10,957 nucleotides of DNA, from the NCBI GenBank assembly GCA_021604265.1, contig BQIY01000037.1, positions 1-10,957 of the forward strand. The letters are read 5' to 3'. The notes beneath the pieces are model-generated. The model saw nothing but the letters and a program-made list of their open reading frames with translations. It had not been told where the DNA came from and made no database searches. The position numbers and the translations under genes are program-made. Of this stretch, positions 7,592 through 10,957 are shown piece after piece (the first letter of the stretch is position 1; every line of letters starts with the position of its first letter). This DNA is from Nitrospirales bacterium (lineage in GTDB: Bacteria; Nitrospirota; Nitrospiria; Nitrospirales; UBA8639).

Positions 7592-7881
7592 CGCGTTTCC
7601 TTGGCAAAGAAGACCGTTGCTTTTTTAAAGATATTTTCCTCCATCTTCAAGCGCCGGTTCTCTTCCTGCAGCCGACGAATCTCGGTCTGCTCAGGGCTCA
7701 ACTTGCCATTTCCTCGAAACGCCTGACCATCATCAGACGCGTGTACTTTGATCCAGCGTGTTAGCATATTCGGATTGATTGCCAAGCTTCTCGCGGCTTC
7801 CGCTCGGGTGTGGCCTTGCTCCAACTCCAAACTCACAGCATCTAATTTGAATACTCTCGAATAGTTCTTTCTCATCGTCAT
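7588..7881 (-). CDS. IS3-family OrfA (helix-turn-helix transposase subunit)
   Basis: OrfA has 97 residues from the ATG at 7881. Residues about 13-46 form the helix-turn-helix that binds the ends of the element (DAVSLELEQGHTRAEAARS...PNMLTRWI), and LSPEQTEIRRLQEENRRLK (61-79) is the leucine-zipper-like dimerisation helix, ending in the typical IFKKATVFFAKE. The start is set by GGAGG (minus strand, 7892-7888) six bases upstream. The frame is open further to 7935, but that part lies in the element's leader. The frame is intact although its partner orfB is destroyed. On its own, OrfA of IS3-family elements acts as a DNA-binding regulator rather than a recombinase. Its promoter would lie inside the element, near the hairpin at 7891-7917. 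Confidence 0.85.
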   Translation of the reverse strand: MTMRKNYSRVFKLDAVSLELEQGHTRAEAARSLAINPNMLTRWIKVHASDDGQAFRGNGKLSPEQTEIRRLQEENRRLKMEENIFKKATVFFAKETR

Positions 7882-7890
7882 GTCCAACCT

Positions 7891-7917
7891 CCAGTTAAGG
7901 TATAATCCCTTAACTGG
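7891..7917 (-). repeat. Perfect 10-base inverted repeat overlapping the orfA ribosome binding site
   Basis: CCAGTTAAGG (7891-7900) and CCTTAACTGG (7908-7917) are perfect inverted copies around a 7-base AT-only-but-one loop. In the minus-strand mRNA the 3' arm runs into the GGAGG Shine-Dalgarno (7892-7888), so two of its bases would be base-paired. The loop on the minus strand reads GATTATA, so a -10 element may lie within the repeat. Such a structure would form only in transcripts that enter the element from outside. Confidence 0.7.
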
Positions 7918-7950
7918 GTTGGTCACATCTAGCAAACCACTCCATAATGA

Positions 7951-7977
7951 CCTGTCCGCTTGACAGGGAATCTTACA
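7951..7977 (-). repeat. Probable outer end (left inverted repeat) of the IS3-family element
   Basis: On the minus strand the element appears to start TGTAAGATTCCC at 7977, beginning with the TG that caps IS3-family ends, and to continue into GACAGG. CCTGTC (7951-7956) and GACAGG (7962-7967) form a small internal inverted repeat within this end. It lies about 100 bases ahead of orfA, a usual leader length. Without a matching right end, the exact border and the target duplication remain unproven. Confidence 0.45.
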
Positions 7978-8087
7978 ATTACATTTGATTTATGGCATTT
8001 GCAAAAGTGGGGGGCCTTTTACACGCGAGGCAGCACTCTTGACAGATAAGACGATATCTGGCCCTTATTTCTCTACTCCAACCCTCG

Positions 8088-9299
8088 TTACTCCTTAAGA
8101 ATATTGTTAACCACATATTCCGCGATAAGTGAATGGGCTAGTGCACTCGGATGGCCATCATGCTCACTTACGTGCATCTGATCGGACCCATGTAGGTCTC
8201 TCGGGAACATATCACTTGTTAAATGTACAGGAATCTTACGTTCGTTGAATCCATCGATAATAATGTCCGCCAACACTGAATTGTAGGTATCCCGAGAAGG
8301 ATCCCAATAGATAACATGAAATTCGCTATCAGGATAACGCTGTTCAAAAATTGTTTTGGCACGATGAACGATAGCGAGATACAGCTTGGAATCATATGAA
8401 ATGAAAATGCGACTACCGTGGAGAAAGAGAAGTAACTTTTCTACAATAAAAGATTTATTGATTTGATTCTTGAATTTTTCGACAACAGAATCGAGTCTAA
8501 GTAGATCTCCTGACACATCGTCAAAGTGACCAGCAAACCTGACCTTCGTTTCGTTCTCGAGAACATAGCGAGGTCCATGTGTGTCCCATGGTACCTTTCC
8601 TGCTGCACGCGCATCATGTCCATCTTTACCCACGGTAAATCCCTGATAAATTGCATATTTAGGCTTACATCTCAGGATTTTCTCATCCAATTTGAATTCT
8701 AGCGCTGCAAGCATTTGGTGAGGACCATATCCCCCGACCCCAAAATTATAGATCTGATACTTTCCATCAGTTTTTAAGTCAACTTGGTACGGTAGAGTCT
8801 GTTCATCACGAACCCCCTTCCCGAAAGTGAATGAACCTCCAAAGAAAACTACACATTCTGTAGACTCACTGCTATTCTCAAAACGTGAACTTACCCGTAA
8901 GCCATTAGAATCGATCGTATATTCGGCCCGCCATTCCAGTTTATCTCCATAGTGCAACGATTCTGAAACCTTGACGTTTTTGTTATTGACATAGCCAAGT
9001 ATTGGATCAGGTATGAGTTTTGTTGGTTTCGTAATCTGTTTACGTTGGGCATATTGTGTGCGCCAAAACTCGTCTTTTAACCCTAGGTATAATTCGACTA
9101 CAGCAAAAATCAAGAGTACGCCGGCAATGCTTATGCACAGAGTTTTTATAATCGTTCGTTGCAACTTCTTCCAGGCATAAAGTAAGACAACACACCAGGC
9201 AACGGAAATATACACATAGGGCATGGTGGATATATATAGACTGACGAGAGAAATCCATGTTCCAAACAAGAGCAAGATGAACAAGTTGATAGTAGACAT
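8088..9299 (-). CDS. Membrane-anchored SGNH/GDSL-like hydrolase
   Basis: The protein has 403 residues from the ATG at 9299. Three hydrophobic helices fill the N-terminus (about 4-24, 28-43 and 50-74), so the catalytic domain is probably held at the outer face of the inner membrane. The domain shows SGNH block I as FFGGSFTFGKG (152-162, with S156 as nucleophile), block II as NFGVGGYGPHQM (185-196, glycine of the oxyanion hole) and block V as HDGHPS (380-385, with D381 and H383 as the likely dyad), followed by ALAHSLIAEYV. A clear block III asparagine (GxND) is not visible; the corresponding place may be YQGFTVGKDGHD (218-229). Members act as esterases or O-acyl hydrolases/transferases on polysaccharides or lipids, and the substrate here is unknown. 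The frame is open to a GTG at 9365, which would place the start 17 bases after the ispH stop; neither start has a good Shine-Dalgarno. The gene is markedly AT-rich compared with smc and ispH, suggesting horizontal acquisition. Confidence 0.72.
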   Translation of the reverse strand: MSTINLFILLLFGTWISLVSLYISTMPYVYISVAWCVVLLYAWKKLQRTIIKTLCISIAGVLLIFAVVELYLGLKDEFWRTQYAQRKQITKPTKLIPDPILGYVNNKNVKVSESLHYGDKLEWRAEYTIDSNGLRVSSRFENSSESTECVVFFGGSFTFGKGVRDEQTLPYQVDLKTDGKYQIYNFGVGGYGPHQMLAALEFKLDEKILRCKPKYAIYQGFTVGKDGHDARAAGKVPWDTHGPRYVLENETKVRFAGHFDDVSGDLLRLDSVVEKFKNQINKSFIVEKLLLFLHGSRIFISYDSKLYLAIVHRAKTIFEQRYPDSEFHVIYWDPSRDTYNSVLADIIIDGFNERKIPVHLTSDMFPRDLHGSDQMHVSEHDGHPSALAHSLIAEYVVNNILKE

Positions 9300-9382
9300 C
9301 GCAGATTTGCGATTAAGATAAATGCTGAAGAGAAAGGCTACTTTTTCTAACCGCTGCTCGCGCACAAGCGCTAGCTTGCTAT

Positions 9383-10321
9383 TTAACCTTTTTGTTGCGT
9401 AGCGATGAGTTCTCGGGGAAGCAGAAATTCAACATCTTCTTCGACGACCGTCAACTCTTCCAATTCATCTGCGCCTAACGTCCGAAGATAATCAACGACT
9501 TCGGTCACGAGAACTTCTGGAGCGGAGGCCCCGGCCGCGATACCAATGGCATTCACTCGCTCTAACCATTCCGGCTTGATGTCCTGGTAGGAATCAATCA
9601 AGTAGGAGGCTTTTCCGCATCGCTCTCCAAGCTCTTTCAGTCGATTGGAATTTGAGCTATTCGGAGAACCGATCACTAAAATAACATCAACATGTTTCGA
9701 CAACTCCTTCACCGCATTCTGCCGATTTTGCGTCGCATAGCAAATATCTTCCTGGTGTGGCCCTTTGATCCCGGGGAACCGGCGATTCAAGGCTTCGACA
9801 ATATCACGGCATTCATCAACGCTTAAGGTCGTTTGTGTAACATAAGAGAGATGATTCGGATTCTCGACCTCTAAGCTTTCGACATCTTCCACTGAAGAAA
9901 CCAGGTGAAATTTATCGGGAACCTGTCCAAGTGTGCCGACGACTTCTGGATGTCCGGAATGCCCAATGAGAATCAATTCGTACTGATTGGTGTAGTCGCG
10001 ATTCACTTCGTTGTGGACCTTAATAACCAAAGGACAGGTGGCATCAATGATTTTGAGATGACGTCGATTGGCTTCCTCCCACACACTTTTGGCCACTCCG
10101 TGCGCGCTAAAGATAACGATCGCCCCATCAGGTACTTCGTCTAATTCCTCGACAAACACAGCCCCTTTATCCCGAAGAGAATTCACAACATGGCGACTAT
10201 GGACAATTTCATGACGAACGTAGATGGGAGCGCCATACGTTTTGAGTGATAAATCAACAATTTCAATGGCCCGGTCAACTCCTGCACAGAATCCGCGTGG
10301 ATCCGCTAAGTAAATTTTCAC
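9383..10321 (-). CDS. ispH: 4-hydroxy-3-methylbut-2-enyl diphosphate reductase
   Basis: IspH (LytB) is the last enzyme of the MEP pathway. It reduces HMBPP to isopentenyl and dimethylallyl diphosphate using a 4Fe-4S cluster in the cytoplasm. The protein has 312 residues, the usual length. The three cluster cysteines are C12 (PRGFCAGV), C96 (IDATCPLV) and C194 (EDICYATQNRQ). Substrate-binding residues are present: H41 (EIVHSRHVV), H74 (SAHGV), H124 and E126 (IGHSGHPEV), the threonines in VTQTTLS (161-167) and the SSNSNRL segment (222-228). The start is GTG at 10321, preceded by AGGGAGG five bases upstream on the minus strand, and the N-terminus MKIYLADPRGFCAGV fits the family exactly. A likely promoter lies at 10441-10469. 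The downstream hydrolase gene may be read from the same transcript. The partner electron donor is usually a ferredoxin or flavodoxin; the ferredoxin at 1608-1955 is far away and no link is shown. Confidence 0.97.
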   Translation of the reverse strand: MKIYLADPRGFCAGVDRAIEIVDLSLKTYGAPIYVRHEIVHSRHVVNSLRDKGAVFVEELDEVPDGAIVIFSAHGVAKSVWEEANRRHLKIIDATCPLVIKVHNEVNRDYTNQYELILIGHSGHPEVVGTLGQVPDKFHLVSSVEDVESLEVENPNHLSYVTQTTLSVDECRDIVEALNRRFPGIKGPHQEDICYATQNRQNAVKELSKHVDVILVIGSPNSSNSNRLKELGERCGKASYLIDSYQDIKPEWLERVNAIGIAAGASAPEVLVTEVVDYLRTLGADELEELTVVEEDVEFLLPRELIATQQKG

Positions 10322-10440
10322 TCCGTCCTCCCTTTATCTATCCGTTCAATATGGTCTTCGTAAGCCTTGAGTCTTCGGCACCGTTAACAAAAGGGCTCTC
10401 CCAAGAGACTTCAACGAAAATATCTCAATTCATGCCCTGC

Positions 10441-10469
10441 ATTCTATCTACTCCCGCCAATGGTTGCAA
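10441..10469 (-). promoter_or_regulatory. Candidate sigma70 promoter for ispH
   Basis: On the minus strand TTGCAA (10469-10464) and TAGAAT (10446-10441) are separated by 17 bases. The -10 box matches the consensus at five of six positions, the -35 box at four. It lies in the 235-base gap between pyrF and ispH, leaving a leader of about 110 bases before the ispH GTG, and would give ispH its own promoter independent of pyrF. Confidence 0.45.
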
Positions 10470-10556
10470 AGCCATAAAGATTGAGTGGCTTCATAATCAG
10501 AAAAGTTTACGTAGATTCGCATTGGTTCAAATCAAAGCGTTTCAATCTTTCTTCAT

Positions 10557-10957
10557 TTACAGCCTTGCGGCCTCTTGTAGCTCTCTCGTCGATTTAAGGA
10601 CAGCCTCGTCAAACGCGGACTCCCATTCCGCAACGGTTGCATCAACACCCACGGGAAACAAAATTGATCGAGACGCATTCACCACCCCGCCTTCTAAACA
10701 CATCGGCCCCCTCAAAAAACCCGCCAAAGCATCTTCAGCTGATGCCCCTTGCGCCCCGTATCCTGGCACTAAAAAAAGCGACGCAGGTAAGATCTCTCGT
10801 ATTCTCATGGCATCTGACGGATAGGTTCCTCCAACGACGATCCCGACACTCGACCATCCACTAGCGCCAATCGTATGAGGCAACAATCTTGTCAGACCTT
10901 TCGCGACATGACAATACAGAAAATCATGATTAATTTTGAGGCCCTGAAACTCCTCAG
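10557..10957 (-). CDS. pyrF: Orotidine 5'-phosphate decarboxylase, type 2, C-terminal part (cut by window edge)
   Basis: The last 132 residues of a protein entering from the right edge, ending in TAA at 10557-10559. It decarboxylates OMP to UMP, the last step of de novo pyrimidine synthesis. The frame continues without interruption from the internal leucine at 10886 to the window end (EEFQGLKINHDFLYCHVAKGLTRL). Diagnostic segments are GIVVGGTYPSDAMRIREILP, equivalent to the VGATYP loop of type 2 enzymes, and LVPGYGAQGA, the phosphate-binding part of the TIM barrel, followed by a G..VNASRSILFP stretch. The catalytic DxKxxD motif lies upstream, outside the window. Type 2 enzymes usually have about 270-310 residues, so slightly under half is visible. 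It lies upstream of ispH on the same strand, with a 235-base gap that makes a tight operon unlikely. Confidence 0.9.
   Translation of the reverse strand, partial: EEFQGLKINHDFLYCHVAKGLTRLLPHTIGASGWSSVGIVVGGTYPSDAMRIREILPASLFLVPGYGAQGASAEDALAGFLRGPMCLEGGVVNASRSILFPVGVDATVAEWESAFDEAVLKSTRELQEAARL

Larger units (their letters stand above)
6735..7977 (-). mobile_element. IS3-family insertion sequence remnant
   Basis: Two overlapping genes, orfA (7588-7881) and a broken orfB (6735-7591), have the organisation of IS3-family elements. orfB lies in the -1 frame relative to orfA, starts in an ATGA overlap with the orfA stop, and encodes a DD(35)E transposase. An A6G run on the minus strand (7626 to 7620) at orfA codons 86-88 is the kind of slippery site used in this family to make the OrfAB fusion transposase. 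The upstream end of the element is probably near 7977, where the minus strand begins TGTAAGATTCCC. I could not find a matching inverted repeat downstream of orfB, so the left end (in window coordinates) is lost or diverged and the border given is the orfB stop. The element can no longer make its own transposase. Confidence 0.85.

Noticed and set aside
7882..7935. Longer orfA start at 7935
   Set aside because: The extra 18 residues come from the IS leader and the hairpin; the GGAGG six bases before the ATG at 7881 fixes the start better.
7959..8046. CTTGACAG occurring twice (about 7959-7966 and 8038-8046)
   Set aside because: Too short to be called a direct repeat, and its positions do not fit a target duplication.
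9366..9382. CAAGC/GCTTG mini-hairpin directly after ispH as a terminator
   Set aside because: The stem is short and no T-run follows on the minus strand.
1..10957. CRISPR array, tRNA, rRNA or riboswitch
   Set aside because: I saw no regularly spaced repeats, no cloverleaf-like or rRNA-like sequence and no recognisable riboswitch core; this is a reading by eye, without a model search.

Overview
The window looks like a bacterial chromosome segment with a conserved housekeeping backbone interrupted by a small accessory patch. Two gene families give a weak hint towards Nitrospirota (Nitrospira-like bacteria): an SMC close to forms I recall from that phylum, and a YfhL-type dicluster ferredoxin. 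The moderate GC content and an Flp-type pilin are compatible with this. The assignment is an inference from memory of protein style, not from a marker gene.

Layout from left to right. (1) Positions 1-294, minus strand: the N-terminal third of an EamA/DMT-family membrane transporter, cut by the window edge. (2) A 305-base spacer, then a stand-alone Sfp-type 4'-phosphopantetheinyl transferase (600-1370, plus). (3) A YfhL-type ferredoxin with two 4Fe-4S motifs (1608-1955, plus), preceded by a good sigma70-like promoter and a strong ribosome binding site. It ends at a strong hairpin that can terminate transcription from both sides. (4) The full-length chromosome segregation ATPase SMC (2087-5758, minus), convergent with the ferredoxin. 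(5) A roughly 530-base noncoding stretch, then a lone Flp/type IVb pilin (6288-6458, plus) followed by its own hairpin terminator. (6) A decayed IS3-family insertion sequence (about 6735-7977, minus). Its orfA is intact, but orfB carries four in-frame stops and one frameshift, and one of the stops sits exactly on the catalytic glutamate codon. (7) A visibly AT-rich gene for a membrane-anchored SGNH/GDSL-like hydrolase (8088-9299, minus). (8) ispH, the last enzyme of the MEP isoprenoid pathway (9383-10321, minus), with a GTG start and a strong Shine-Dalgarno. (9) The C-terminal part of a type 2 orotidine 5'-phosphate decarboxylase, pyrF (10557 to the right edge, minus).

The backbone genes (smc, ispH, pyrF, ferredoxin, phosphopantetheinyl transferase) serve unrelated housekeeping tasks, and I see no single multi-gene pathway in the window. 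The part from about 6577 to 9380 (IS remnant plus the AT-rich hydrolase) reads as acquired or shuffled DNA placed between the pilin and ispH. I found no RNA gene, CRISPR array or convincing new multi-gene system. The most informative small-scale features are the IS3 remnant with its mRNA hairpin over the orfA ribosome binding site, the orphan Flp pilin with a long leader region, and the ferredoxin with an enlarged loop and an extra cysteine.
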